Source of the DNA: Streptomyces anulatus
Lineage (GTDB): Bacteria; Actinomycetota; Actinomycetes; Streptomycetales; Streptomycetaceae
DNA: 64,000 bases
NCBI RefSeq assembly: GCF_014650675.1
Contig: NZ_BMVK01000002.1
Coordinates: 289,863 to 353,862, forward strand
Reading direction: 5' to 3'
The notes under the pieces were generated by a model. That model was not told the origin of the DNA. It was given only the letters and a program-made list of their open reading frames with translations, and did not search any database. This document shows positions 8,385-16,504 of this stretch, piece by piece; positions within the stretch are counted from its first letter, which is position 1, and the number at the start of each line of letters is the position of its first letter. A program made the translations under genes and the position numbers.

Positions 8385-8984
8385 CGGGATCCAGCCGGAC
8401 CAGGTCTCGGGCTGGTAGAACTTGCCGGTGTCGCCGTCGTAGCGCAGGACGCGGAGGCGTACGTCCCCGCCCTCGCGGTAGTCCTTGTTGCACGTCGCCC
8501 AGGTGTCCGCGCCGAGCTTGTTGACGCAGACCTCCTCGGCGCGCCCGTAGTCGGTGTAGACCCCGACGGCCGCGGACATGCCGTCCTTCTTCGTGTCGCC
8601 CGCCCAGACGATGTCGCCGTTGTGCTGGAAGCACCCGCTGACGCCGTAGGCGGCGGTCGAACCGAGGCATGTGCTCGACGACGGAGATGCCTTGGCCGCT
8701 CCGACGGCTTCCACTTGGCCGCCCGGTACCGGGGTTCCCACCGGTCCCGCCGGATCCACGGACTCCACCGGTCCCGCCTGGTCCTCCTGGTCCGCCGGGA
8801 AGAGAACTGCCGCCCCGGGGTCCGTGGCCCCGCCCTCGACGATCTTCACGTCCGCCGGCATCTGCACTTCCTGGGGGCTCACCGGCGCGTCGTCGGCCAG
8901 CGCCGGCGTCGCGGTGACCGCCGAGAGCGCAAGTGCTGACGCACCGGCGAGAACGCTCAACTTCGAGCGCCAGTTTTCACGCAT
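8367..8984 (-). CDS. Secreted protein of unknown function
   Basis: The 205-aa product starts with a clear Sec signal peptide (basic MRENWRSK, hydrophobic core, ALA cleavage near residue 31). A Pro/Gly/Val-rich linker of about 65 residues follows. The C-terminal part holds four cysteines (TCLGS, GCFQH, VCVNK, TCNKD) that could form two disulfides, and aromatic/glycine segments such as YGVSGCFQHNGDIVWAGDT. I do not recognise a family; the Cys pattern recalls small secreted actinomycete proteins. Start ATG 8984. The 5' side is unusually AT-rich for this genome (TTCACATATTGATATTTGATG on the minus strand), so the gene may have a specially regulated promoter. Confidence 0.75.
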   Translation of the reverse strand: MRENWRSKLSVLAGASALALSAVTATPALADDAPVSPQEVQMPADVKIVEGGATDPGAAVLFPADQEDQAGPVESVDPAGPVGTPVPGGQVEAVGAAKASPSSSTCLGSTAAYGVSGCFQHNGDIVWAGDTKKDGMSAAVGVYTDYGRAEEVCVNKLGADTWATCNKDYREGGDVRLRVLRYDGDTGKFYQPETWSGWIPVDGKY

Positions 8985-9150
8985 GCTTCACTACCCCCGC
9001 GCCTGACCTCTGTTGCAAGATCATCAAATATCAATATGTGAACAGAGTGTGAGACTAAGAGATCGCCGTGACGGATGGAAGGGGCTTCTGTGACGCAGGG
9101 GCTCCATGGTGCGGATGATGCACACGCGGCGGGCACGCCGCGGGCACAGC

Positions 9151-9188
9151 AGGAGGGGCGGGCACACCTGCGTGCGCCCGCCCCTCCT
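9151..9188 (-). terminator. Hairpin behind the small secreted-protein gene
   Basis: AGGAGGGGCGGGC (9151-9163) pairs perfectly with GCCCGCCCCTCCT (9176-9188) around a 12-nt loop, 11 nt past the stop of the gene ending at 9200. No strong T run on the minus strand. Confidence 0.75.
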
Positions 9189-9199
9189 TCGTACCGAAG

Positions 9200-9529
9200 T
9201 CACCGCGCGGGAGGCCCTGCGGCCGGTTCCCCCTCGGCGATGTCGTGGAACGAGAGATCGAGGGCGCACTCCGCAGGGATCGCGGCGGCGGAGGTCTCGC
9301 ACTCCGCGGGGCCCGCCCCGACCCGTCCGTCCGTCTCGGGCGGACCGGCGCGACGCTCGCCCGTCTCGATGTGGCCCGCCATGCCGTCCACGGGAACAGC
9401 CGTCGTGGAGGCGGCGGGACCTTCGGGCCGGGTGGCGTCGGCGGTGTCCGACGAGGACGACCAGGCGGCTCCGCCCGCCGTGGCGCACAGGACGAGTGCG
9501 GCCGAGACCGCGACGGTGCGAAATCGCAT
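9200..9529 (-). CDS. Small secreted protein of unknown function
   Basis: The 109-aa product has a Sec signal peptide (MRFRTVAVSAALVLCATAGG, cleavage near residue 22). The mature part is low-complexity, rich in Ala, Gly, Pro, Thr and Glu, with two cysteines (AECETS and AECALD) that could pair, and ends LSFHDIAEGEPAAGPPAR. No family recognised. The start ATG 9529 has a GGGGGA ribosome site 6 nt upstream; longer in-frame versions reach back into non-coding sequence. It is followed by a strong hairpin and transcribed alone. Confidence 0.65.
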   Translation of the reverse strand: MRFRTVAVSAALVLCATAGGAAWSSSSDTADATRPEGPAASTTAVPVDGMAGHIETGERRAGPPETDGRVGAGPAECETSAAAIPAECALDLSFHDIAEGEPAAGPPAR

Positions 9530-9926
9530 GAAGATCCCCCTACGCGGACGCCCCGACATCCGAGTCGTCAGTTGACCCACGGTGCCACAGCGCGCGAGGC
9601 GGAGGGCGGAGAACGAGTGAAGATGGCGCACGGAGCGCCACATGCGCGCCGCGTTTCCGGGGCGGCCCCACCGTGTCGGGGACACCGCGGGGTCGGCCCA
9701 CGGCACTCGGTCGGGTGAACTGGGCCACGTGCCACAGGTCGCCCGCCTCCACACAACGGGCGTCGCCCAGGAGTTCGACATGGCGGGCAGCAGCTCCGTC
9801 TGGCACTACGATCCGGGCGGACCCGCCCCGAACCAGGATCCTCTGCCGCAGCCGGACGAACCAGGGCGCGAGGGCGACCGGACGGATCCGGTCGTGAGCA
9901 ACAGGAAGCGCGACAGAGGATCACTG
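9530..9926. other. 397-bp divergent gap, no gene called
   Basis: The gap lies between the small secreted-protein gene (minus) and the 113-aa gene (plus) and should contain both promoters. An in-frame upstream extension of the plus-strand gene begins at ATG 9780 (MAGSSSVWHYDPGG) and could be a longer N-terminus, but it has no good ribosome site. I see no clear palindrome or promoter pair. Confidence 0.4.
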
Positions 9927-10268
9927 ATGGACACCTCCCATTTCGTCCTGCCGAGCGAGGAAGCAGAGCGCTACACCGGCCGGCTCATCCGGAAAGGCAC
10001 CGAGATGATCGGGAACTCTCATCCCGAGGAGAAGGGCTATCGGCCCGCGGCTGCCTTCGGCCACCTCGGACTTCCCGAGCCGGAGACGCTCGTACAGGGC
10101 GTGCGGAAGATCCGTCTCTGCCTCGACGACCTCACCACTCCGGAGGGCACGTACCTCCAGCGGTGCGTCGATCTCTTCACCCATGAACGCGAAGCGGGCA
10201 CCACGCGGATCTACGTCCGGTCGACCATCGAACCATCCATGGAGCCTCCCGTGAGCAAGGCTCCATAA
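9927..10268 (+). CDS. Small protein of unknown function
   Basis: The 113-aa soluble protein (MDTSHFVLPSEEAERYTGRL) has no signal peptide or membrane segment. It has mixed charge and predicted helices (PETLVQGVRKIRLCLDDL; YLQRCVDLFTHEREA). I recognise no family. The start is chosen at ATG 9927 because GAGG stands 7 nt before it; an extended start at 9780 is possible. It is followed by 128 bp and the membrane-protein gene in the same direction. Confidence 0.55.
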   Translation: MDTSHFVLPSEEAERYTGRLIRKGTEMIGNSHPEEKGYRPAAAFGHLGLPEPETLVQGVRKIRLCLDDLTTPEGTYLQRCVDLFTHEREAGTTRIYVRSTIEPSMEPPVSKAP

Positions 10269-10396
10269 GCCTGCCGAGCGGGCCGGGCCGACCTTCGAGC
10301 CGACCGCACGGCGAACTCCGGTGACGCCGTGCGTGGAGCGGGGCCGAACCGGGCAGAGTCATGGTGACTTTTCGGCTCGACGGTGGGGGGACCGTT

Positions 10397-12064
10397 ATGG
10401 AGTCCGACGATCGGTACGGGGCCGCGGGGCAGAGAGACGACGGGGCCGGGTTCGACGGGGCCGGGTTCGGTGGGGCTGTGCCTCCGCCGCCCTCCCGCGC
10501 GCCGGACGTGGGGCCGCCGCCGCCCGGTGCGCCCCTGCGTGCGGTCGGCGCGGCGCTGCTCAATCTGACCGGACTCGGGCTCGGTTACGCCCTGTTGGGG
10601 CGCTGGGCGCGGGCCGCTGTGTGCTGGGCGGCCACGGCGGTGCTGCTGTGGGCGGCGTTGCCGGCCGATCCGGACGGGGTGCCCGGGGGCGTCCTCGTCG
10701 GGTATCTGCTCGTGCTGGTGCTCGCCGCCGCCGACGGGGCCCGGATCGCCCGGCGTTCGGCGCTGGGCGGGGCGTGGCGGCCCGTCCTGGCGGTCGGGCT
10801 CGGCGTGGTGCTGCTGGCCGTGCCGGCGGGCGGCGCCGCGGTGTACGGCTCCGCGCGGGACGAGGCGCGGGAGCAGATGCTGCTGGACCGGCTGGCGGCC
10901 GGGGACGAACGGGTCCGGGCGGCCTCGGGGCAGCCGTTCGGCTCGGTGAAGGGCGAGTACGCGGGGGCGCTCGACGTCTACCGCGCGCTCGGCGAGGACC
11001 ATCCCGGCTCCCGGGCGGCGAAGCTCGTCCCGGACCGCCTGAAGACCTACTACGACGCCGTCTCCGCCCCGTACGCCGAGAAGCGGCACTGTGAAGCCGT
11101 CGCGCCGTTGACCTATCTGCGGACGCTTCCGGACTCGGTGGACGGGAAGCTGCTGGGCGCGCTCGCCGCATGGCCCGACGAACCGCTGGCCACGTCGTTG
11201 TACGGGTGCGGTGTGTCGCGTCTGGGTGGACCGGGCGGCGGCGGCACGGAGTTGGGGGAGCTGTTGCGCACGTTCCCCGATTCCGCCTCCGCGCAGCAGG
11301 TGGGGCCCGCGATCGGGAAGCGGATCAAGGACCAGGTCGCGGCGTTGAAGGGGGCCGAGCCGTGTGCGGCCACCGAGGTGCTGCGGGGCCTCGGCGCCAC
11401 CGCGTCCGAACTCCCCGCCGAGGGTGTGAAGGCGCTGCGCGCCGATGCCGACCGGGGTGTCGTGGACGGGGTGTACGCCTGCGGGGTTGACCAGTTCGAG
11501 GACGGGAAGTTCGGCGACGCGCGCACGACGCTGACCGATTTCGCGCGGACGTACAAGAGCGACGGCCGGGTGCGGCAGGCGCGGAACATCGCCATAGCCG
11601 CGGAGATCGCCGACGACCGGCCGGCGGCGGGCAAGCGGCTGCCGCCGTCGAAGCGGCCCGGCGGGTCCCGCATGGAGCTGGTCATCAGCAATGACGCGCC
11701 GAACTCGGTCGAGGTGCTCTACACCGGGCCGGTCACCGGGACCGTCACCCTGAAGGCCTGCGCGGGCTGCGAGCGTTACAGCGCCTCCGCCGGAGCGCGG
11801 CAGGCGTGCAAGGCGAGCGGCAGGAGCTACCCGAAGGCGCGGCTTCGGCTTCCCTCCGGCGAGTACCACTTCCTCTACAAGCACGGCACGGGCGCGACCG
11901 CCGGGGTGGACAGCTACTCCTCGGGGACGAAGGTCCAGCCTGGCTACACCTACACCAGCTGCACCTACGTCATCGAGCGGAATCCCTTCGGGCTGGACCT
12001 GCCCCTGATCCCGGACCCGGTGAAGCCGGTGCTCAGCCCTTGGGTCGCGGGTTCTTATCGATGA
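10397..12064 (+). CDS. Membrane protein with large extracytoplasmic TPR-like region
   Basis: The 555-aa product has a Pro/Gly-rich cytoplasmic head (about 45 residues), then three to four hydrophobic segments (ALLNLTGLGLGYALLG; AAVCWAATAVLLWAAL; GVLVGYLLVLVLAAA; PVLAVGLGVVLLAVPAG). The remaining 400 residues are outside and contain repeated helical units of about 70 residues, each with a single Cys near YGCGV/YACGV, like TPR arrays. The last 130 residues (LVISNDAPNSVEVLYTGPV to the end) form a separate beta-type domain with CAGCERY. The start ATG 10397 follows GGGGGGA. Its last 32 nt overlap tail-to-tail with the kinase gene. No enzymatic motif seen. Confidence 0.7.
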   Translation: MESDDRYGAAGQRDDGAGFDGAGFGGAVPPPPSRAPDVGPPPPGAPLRAVGAALLNLTGLGLGYALLGRWARAAVCWAATAVLLWAALPADPDGVPGGVLVGYLLVLVLAAADGARIARRSALGGAWRPVLAVGLGVVLLAVPAGGAAVYGSARDEAREQMLLDRLAAGDERVRAASGQPFGSVKGEYAGALDVYRALGEDHPGSRAAKLVPDRLKTYYDAVSAPYAEKRHCEAVAPLTYLRTLPDSVDGKLLGALAAWPDEPLATSLYGCGVSRLGGPGGGGTELGELLRTFPDSASAQQVGPAIGKRIKDQVAALKGAEPCAATEVLRGLGATASELPAEGVKALRADADRGVVDGVYACGVDQFEDGKFGDARTTLTDFARTYKSDGRVRQARNIAIAAEIADDRPAAGKRLPPSKRPGGSRMELVISNDAPNSVEVLYTGPVTGTVTLKACAGCERYSASAGARQACKASGRSYPKARLRLPSGEYHFLYKHGTGATAGVDSYSSGTKVQPGYTYTSCTYVIERNPFGLDLPLIPDPVKPVLSPWVAGSYR

Positions 12065-13931
12065 CCCGGCCGTCCAGCCCGGCGGTGAGGAAGGCGCCGC
12101 CGTGCGAGTCGGAGACGTAGACGCGCAGCACCGGGCGGTCCTCGTGGAAGGGCGACGAGGGGTCCACGATCACGTAACGGCTCTCCGGTTCGTCGACGTT
12201 GAGCGTCTTCTCCGCCGTCTTCAGCAGGGCGGGCAGCACGTCCCAGTCGACGGAGTTCAGGTCGATCGTCGTGGACCCGGACGTCAGGGTGCCGCCCCTG
12301 TCGTCGTTCTTCGCCCGGCCGTCGCGGTAGCTGAAGCTGTCGTACAGCGCGGCGTTGGACTTCAGCGGCGCGTCGGCGGAGGCGTGGTCGCCGTAGAGGG
12401 TGAAGTCGGTGACCTTCGTCCCGCCCATGACCGGCTTCATCGCCTTGATCGCGGCCCGCGCCCCTTCCGGGGTCAGCAGGTCCTCGGCCTCCGGTACCTC
12501 CTCCTCGGAACCGCCGGTGTCTCCGGACCCGTCGGAGTCGTCGGCCACCGGGTCCGGCGCCGGAACGGAGGCCTGAGGGGCGCTCGCCCGGTCGCGCGGG
12601 CGGTCGTCGCTGTCGGAGCCCCTGGACGAGAACGGGTCGGCCGTCCAGATGATGGCGCCCGCGATCACCACGGCCGAGACGACGGACGATGCGGCGCTGA
12701 TCCGCCAGACCCGGCGCTCGACGCGGCGGCCGCGCTCGTGCAGGGCGTCGTAGGGGTCGGTGGCGGGCTGCTGGTACGGGTTGCCGCCGGATGCGGGCGT
12801 GGAGGCGGAAGCGGGCGGCGGGAAGCCGTAGCCCGTCGGGATACGGTCCTCCGGGCCCGCGGCCGAGGAGGACGCGGCGGAGGAGGGCGCGGCGGAGGAT
12901 CCGCCGGGCCGGGCGGACGCCGGGGGCTTGCGGTCGGACACGGGTGACGGGGGCGGCACGGACTCGGACGCGGGTCCCGGCCGGGGCGGCGGCGTGGCGG
13001 CCGTCTGCGTGGGCGTGGCGTGCACCGACCCGGGGCCGGACGCGGGCCGTTCCCGTACGGGCTCCGTGGGCGTCGGGGCGGGGCTCCCGCCCGTGCGCGC
13101 GGCCTCGGCCAGCAGGCGGTCGAGGGCCTCGGCGTCCGGGCGGGCCGGGATGTCCCTGGTGAGGAGCGCGTTCAGCACCGGGGTGAGGGACCCGGCCCGT
13201 ACCGGCGGCGGGATCTCCTCGTCGAGCACGGCGGCCAGCGTGGCCAGGGTGGTGGCCCGGCGCAGCGGGTGGCGGCCCTCGACGGCGACGTACAGCATCA
13301 TGCCGAGCGACCAGAGGTCGGAGGACGGGTCGCCCTCGGTGCCCCGGATCCGCTCGGGGGCTATGTAGTCGGGCGAGCCGATGAGGGCGCCCGTCATGGT
13401 GAGGCTGGTCGACTCGCGGATGGCGGCGATGCCGAAGTCCGTGAGGACGGGCCGGCCGTCGGCACGCAGCAGCACGTTGGCGGGCTTGACGTCGCGGTGC
13501 TGGATGCCGGAGGCGTGGGCGGCGCGGAGGGCGGAGAGGATGCCGCGTCCCAACTCGGCTGCCTCGGCGGGCTCCATGGGGCCGGCGGCGAGCCGGTCGT
13601 GCAGGGAGGAGCCGGCCACCAGCTCCATCACGATCCACGGGTAGCCGTCCTCGCCGGGGTCGACGATGTGGTGGACGGTGACCACGTTGGGATGGTCGAC
13701 CCGGGCCAGGGCACGGGCCTCGCGCAGCACCCGGGCACGCAGGGTGCGGGCGCCTTCGGGGTCGTACTCCGCGAGCGCCGGGTCCGGGGGCCGTACCTCC
13801 TTGAGGGCGACATCACGGTGCAGCGCCTCGTCGCGGGCCCGCCAGACCATGCCCATGCCACCGCTGCCGAGCCGCTCCACCAGCGTGAAGCGGCCGTCGA
13901 TCACCCGTCCCGAGGGGGCCTCTGCGCTCAT
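12033..13931 (-). CDS. Transmembrane Ser/Thr protein kinase (PknB-like, no PASTA)
   Basis: Residues 1-275 are a complete Hanks-type kinase: glycine loop GSGGMGMVWRA (22-32), lysine K44 in VALKEV, catalytic HRDVKPAN (D147, N152), DFG at 165-167, and APER at 191-194. A 130-residue Pro/Ser/Ala linker follows, then one membrane helix (about 411-431) and an extracytoplasmic domain of 200 residues ending KNPRPKG. That outer domain lacks PASTA repeats and resembles lipoprotein-type ligand domains (ARAAIKAMKPVMGGTKVTDF). The start ATG 13931 (MSAEAPSGRVIDGRFT) is fixed by the kinase N-terminus. It converges with the TPR-like membrane protein, overlapping 32 nt. Confidence 0.93.
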   Translation of the reverse strand: MSAEAPSGRVIDGRFTLVERLGSGGMGMVWRARDEALHRDVALKEVRPPDPALAEYDPEGARTLRARVLREARALARVDHPNVVTVHHIVDPGEDGYPWIVMELVAGSSLHDRLAAGPMEPAEAAELGRGILSALRAAHASGIQHRDVKPANVLLRADGRPVLTDFGIAAIRESTSLTMTGALIGSPDYIAPERIRGTEGDPSSDLWSLGMMLYVAVEGRHPLRRATTLATLAAVLDEEIPPPVRAGSLTPVLNALLTRDIPARPDAEALDRLLAEAARTGGSPAPTPTEPVRERPASGPGSVHATPTQTAATPPPRPGPASESVPPPSPVSDRKPPASARPGGSSAAPSSAASSSAAGPEDRIPTGYGFPPPASASTPASGGNPYQQPATDPYDALHERGRRVERRVWRISAASSVVSAVVIAGAIIWTADPFSSRGSDSDDRPRDRASAPQASVPAPDPVADDSDGSGDTGGSEEEVPEAEDLLTPEGARAAIKAMKPVMGGTKVTDFTLYGDHASADAPLKSNAALYDSFSYRDGRAKNDDRGGTLTSGSTTIDLNSVDWDVLPALLKTAEKTLNVDEPESRYVIVDPSSPFHEDRPVLRVYVSDSHGGAFLTAGLDGRVIDKNPRPKG

Positions 13932-14121
13932 GGGCCGTAGCGTACGGGGGGCGTACGACAGCGGGGAGACAGGGCCGTACGGACGGCCGAAACGCAACAC
14001 GCCATCGGCCGTGGTCCGCCGCGCGCCTCCCACGGGCCGCGCCTCCCCCGGGACTTGCCCCTGTCCGCCTCCCCCTCGGGGCTTGCCCCTCCGTCCGCCT
14101 CTCCGTCAGGCCGCGCCTCCG
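13932..14121. repeat. Gap with short tandem duplications behind ku
   Basis: The 190-bp gap separates the kinase start from the ku stop. It contains two near copies of a CTTGCCCCT-N1-3-GTCCGCCTC block (from about 14053 and 14081) and a duplicated CTCCGTCAGGCCG (14101-14113 and 14117-14129). The second duplicate includes the ku stop codon. The kinase promoter should lie at the left end, near 13950-14000. No gene. Confidence 0.45.
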
Positions 14122-15312
14122 TCAGGCCGAGGTGCGTTTGCGGGAGGGCGCCGTCTTCTTCGCCGTTGTGCCGCTGCTCGACGACGACGTCCGCTTCTTC
14201 GTCGCGGTCTTCGTCGCGGTCTTCGTCGTGGACTTCTTCGCGGTCGTCCGGCTCCCGGCGCTCCCGGCGGACTTCTTCGCCGTCGACGTGGACTTCTTCG
14301 CGCCGGTGGACTTGGGGGCGGACTTCTTGGCCGTGGAGCTTCCGGAGCGGGTGACCGTCTTGCCGGTCGGGGTGCGGTGCGTGGTCTTCTTCGCCGTCCC
14401 GGTGGTCTGCTCGGCCTTGGTCGTCTGCTCGGCCTCGGTGGTCCGCGCGGTCTTCCCGGAGGTCTTCGACGACGTCTTCTTGATGGGGTGGACGTCCGCC
14501 ATGCCGCCGTCGCCGTCGCCCGCACCCTCGACGTTCCGGGATTTCCTGGCCGCCCGCACGCTGTTCTCCAGGGCCGCGATCAGGTCGATGACCTTGCCGT
14601 CGCCGGTGTCCTCGGGCTCGGCCGGGAGCACGGTCTCGCCGGCGGCCTTCGCGGCGACGAGTTCCTCCACCGCCTCCCGGTAGTCATCGTGGAGGCTGTC
14701 CATGTCGACCTCGCCGAGGGTGTCCATCAGGGCGTCCGCCAGGTCGAGTTCGGCGTCGCGGACCGTGATGTCGCCCTCCGGCGCGGCGTCCTGCGGCGCG
14801 CGGATCTCGTCGGGCCAGAGAAGGCCGTGCATGGCGATCACGTCGTCCACCACGCGGAGCATGCCGAGCCGTTCGCGGCCGCGCAGGGCGTACTTGGCGA
14901 CGGCGACCCTGTTGCTGCGTTTGAGGGCCTCGCGGAGCAGGGTGTACGGCTTGGCGGCCGGGACTCCGTTGGCGGAGAGGTAGTACGCCGCGTCCATCTG
15001 GAGCGGGTCGATCCGGTCGGCGGGCACGAAGGCGACGATCTCGATGGTCTTCGCCGTGGGCAGCGGGAGCTGGGCCAGGTCCTCGTCGGTGATCGGGATC
15101 ATCGTGCCGTCGGCGTCCTCGTAGGCCTTGCCGATCTCGCCGCCGGAGACCTCCTCCTCGTCCAGTTCACAGACCTTGCGGTACCGGATCCGGCCACCGT
15201 CGGCGAGGTGGATCTGCCGGAAGCTGATCGAGTGGTTCTCGGTGGCGTTGACCAGCTTGATGGGGATGCTGACCAGCCCGAAGGAGATCGCGCCGTTCCA
15301 TATGGACCTCAC
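14122..15312 (-). CDS. ku: Ku DNA end-binding protein with long basic tail
   Basis: Homodimeric bacterial Ku binds DNA double-strand ends and recruits LigD in non-homologous end joining. Residues 1-255 are the Ku core (MRSIWNGAISFGLVSIPIKL; ADRIDPLQMDAAYYL; LLWPDEIR; DLIAALENSVRAAR). Residues about 275-396 are a highly repetitive Lys/Thr/Ser/Ala tail (TAKKSAPKS, TKTATKTATKK) resembling histone H1 or HU tails, much longer than the short lysine tail of simple Ku proteins. The GTG start at 15312 has AAGGGG 6 nt before it. It diverges from ligD-pol, 78 bp between starts. Confidence 0.97.
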   Translation of the reverse strand: MRSIWNGAISFGLVSIPIKLVNATENHSISFRQIHLADGGRIRYRKVCELDEEEVSGGEIGKAYEDADGTMIPITDEDLAQLPLPTAKTIEIVAFVPADRIDPLQMDAAYYLSANGVPAAKPYTLLREALKRSNRVAVAKYALRGRERLGMLRVVDDVIAMHGLLWPDEIRAPQDAAPEGDITVRDAELDLADALMDTLGEVDMDSLHDDYREAVEELVAAKAAGETVLPAEPEDTGDGKVIDLIAALENSVRAARKSRNVEGAGDGDGGMADVHPIKKTSSKTSGKTARTTEAEQTTKAEQTTGTAKKTTHRTPTGKTVTRSGSSTAKKSAPKSTGAKKSTSTAKKSAGSAGSRTTAKKSTTKTATKTATKKRTSSSSSGTTAKKTAPSRKRTSA

Positions 15313-15390
15313 CGTTCACCCCTTGCCGACCGTTGAGCACCCTTGAGGCGTCGGAGACGCTTTGGCATGGTTTCGTGTGACTCTTATCGT

Positions 15391-16281
15391 ATGACGCCGA
15401 TCACCGAGGTGGAGGGGCGACGGGTCTCGCTCAGCAATCTCGACAAGGTCCTGTATCAGGCCACCGGGACGACCAAGGGCGAGGTCCTGCACTACTACGC
15501 GGCCACCGTCGGCGGCGTGATCCTGCCCCATCTGCGCGAACGCCCCGTGTCCTTCCTGCGCTACCCGGACGGGCCGGACGGGCAGCTCTTCTTCACCAAG
15601 AATCCGCCGCCCGGTACGCCCGCCTGGGTGGAGACCACCGCAGTCCCCCGGAGCGAGGACCCGGGCGCCCGGCAGGTGGTCGTGCGGGATCTGGCCTCCC
15701 TGATGTGGGCGGCCAACCTGGTGGTGGAGTTCCACACCCCGCAGTGGCGTGACGACGCACCGGAGATCGCCGACCGGATGGTCTTCGACCTGGACCCCGG
15801 CTCCCCCGCGACCGTCGTGGAGTGCTGCGCGGTGGCGCTCTGGCTGCGGGATCGTCTCGCGGCCGACGGGCTGGCCGCGTACGGGAAGACGTCCGGGTCC
15901 AAGGGGATGCATCTGCTGGTCCCGCTGGAGCCCACCCCGTCCGGCGAGGTGTCCGCGTACGCGAAACGGCTGGCCGTGGAGGCGGAGGCGGCCCTTCCGG
16001 GGCTGGCCCTGCACCGGATGAAGCGCTCCCTGCGGCCGGGCAAGGTCTTCGTCGACTTCAGCCAGAACGCCGCGTCGAAGACGACCGCCACGCCCTACAC
16101 CCTGCGCGCCCGGCCCGAGCCCACCGTGTCGGCCCCGGTCACCTGGGACGAGATCGCGGGGTGCCGGGAGGCGGGCGCGCTGGTGTTCCGTGCCGGGGAC
16201 CTGGCCGCCCGGCTGGACCGGCACGGCGATCTGCTCGCCCCGCTGAACGACCCGGAACAGGCTCGTCCGCTTCCTGCGTGA
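15391..16281 (+). CDS. ligD: LigD-type polymerase domain protein (NHEJ)
   Basis: It is an archaeo-eukaryotic primase-type polymerase that fills gaps at Ku-held ends. The metal-binding FDLDPG (132-137), SGSKGMH (168-174) and third acidic site VFVDFSQN (about 222-229) match LigD-Pol. At 296 aa it is polymerase only; ligase and nuclease domains are not fused, so they must be encoded elsewhere. The start ATG 15391 gives MTPITEVEGRR. A TTGGCA/TATCGT promoter (17-nt spacer) ends exactly before this ATG, so the GTG at 15409 could be the true start. Confidence 0.92.
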   Translation: MTPITEVEGRRVSLSNLDKVLYQATGTTKGEVLHYYAATVGGVILPHLRERPVSFLRYPDGPDGQLFFTKNPPPGTPAWVETTAVPRSEDPGARQVVVRDLASLMWAANLVVEFHTPQWRDDAPEIADRMVFDLDPGSPATVVECCAVALWLRDRLAADGLAAYGKTSGSKGMHLLVPLEPTPSGEVSAYAKRLAVEAEAALPGLALHRMKRSLRPGKVFVDFSQNAASKTTATPYTLRARPEPTVSAPVTWDEIAGCREAGALVFRAGDLAARLDRHGDLLAPLNDPEQARPLPA

Positions 16282-16319
16282 CACGCCCCCGGTTCACAGG
16301 AATCCACAGCCGGATCGTC

Positions 16320-16467
16320 TTGACCGGGTCATGACCTGGTTACGGCCTGAGGAAAGGCCACAAGTGGCGGGTGGATTGTCGGACCCGTGGTGCACACTCT
16401 GCGCAGGCGCTTTCTCCAGGGCGCGCCGGGAGGGGTGTGACGGACAGGGCGCGCCACGGGGCGCGCC
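16320..16467 (+). promoter_or_regulatory. Upstream region of the HEAT gene: palindrome inside a promoter, three GGCGCGCC sites
   Basis: TTGACC (16320-16325) and TACGGC (16341-16346) flank a perfect palindrome GGTCATGACC (16327-16336), with a short 15-nt spacer, which would suit a repressor. Farther down, GGCGCGCC occurs three times in 48 bp (16420, 16448, 16460) before the gene at 16505. Otherwise the 16282-16504 gap holds no gene. Confidence 0.4.
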
Positions 16468-16504
16468 GGTCCGGGCGCTGTCGTGATCGTGGGGAGGGGA
16501 TGGC

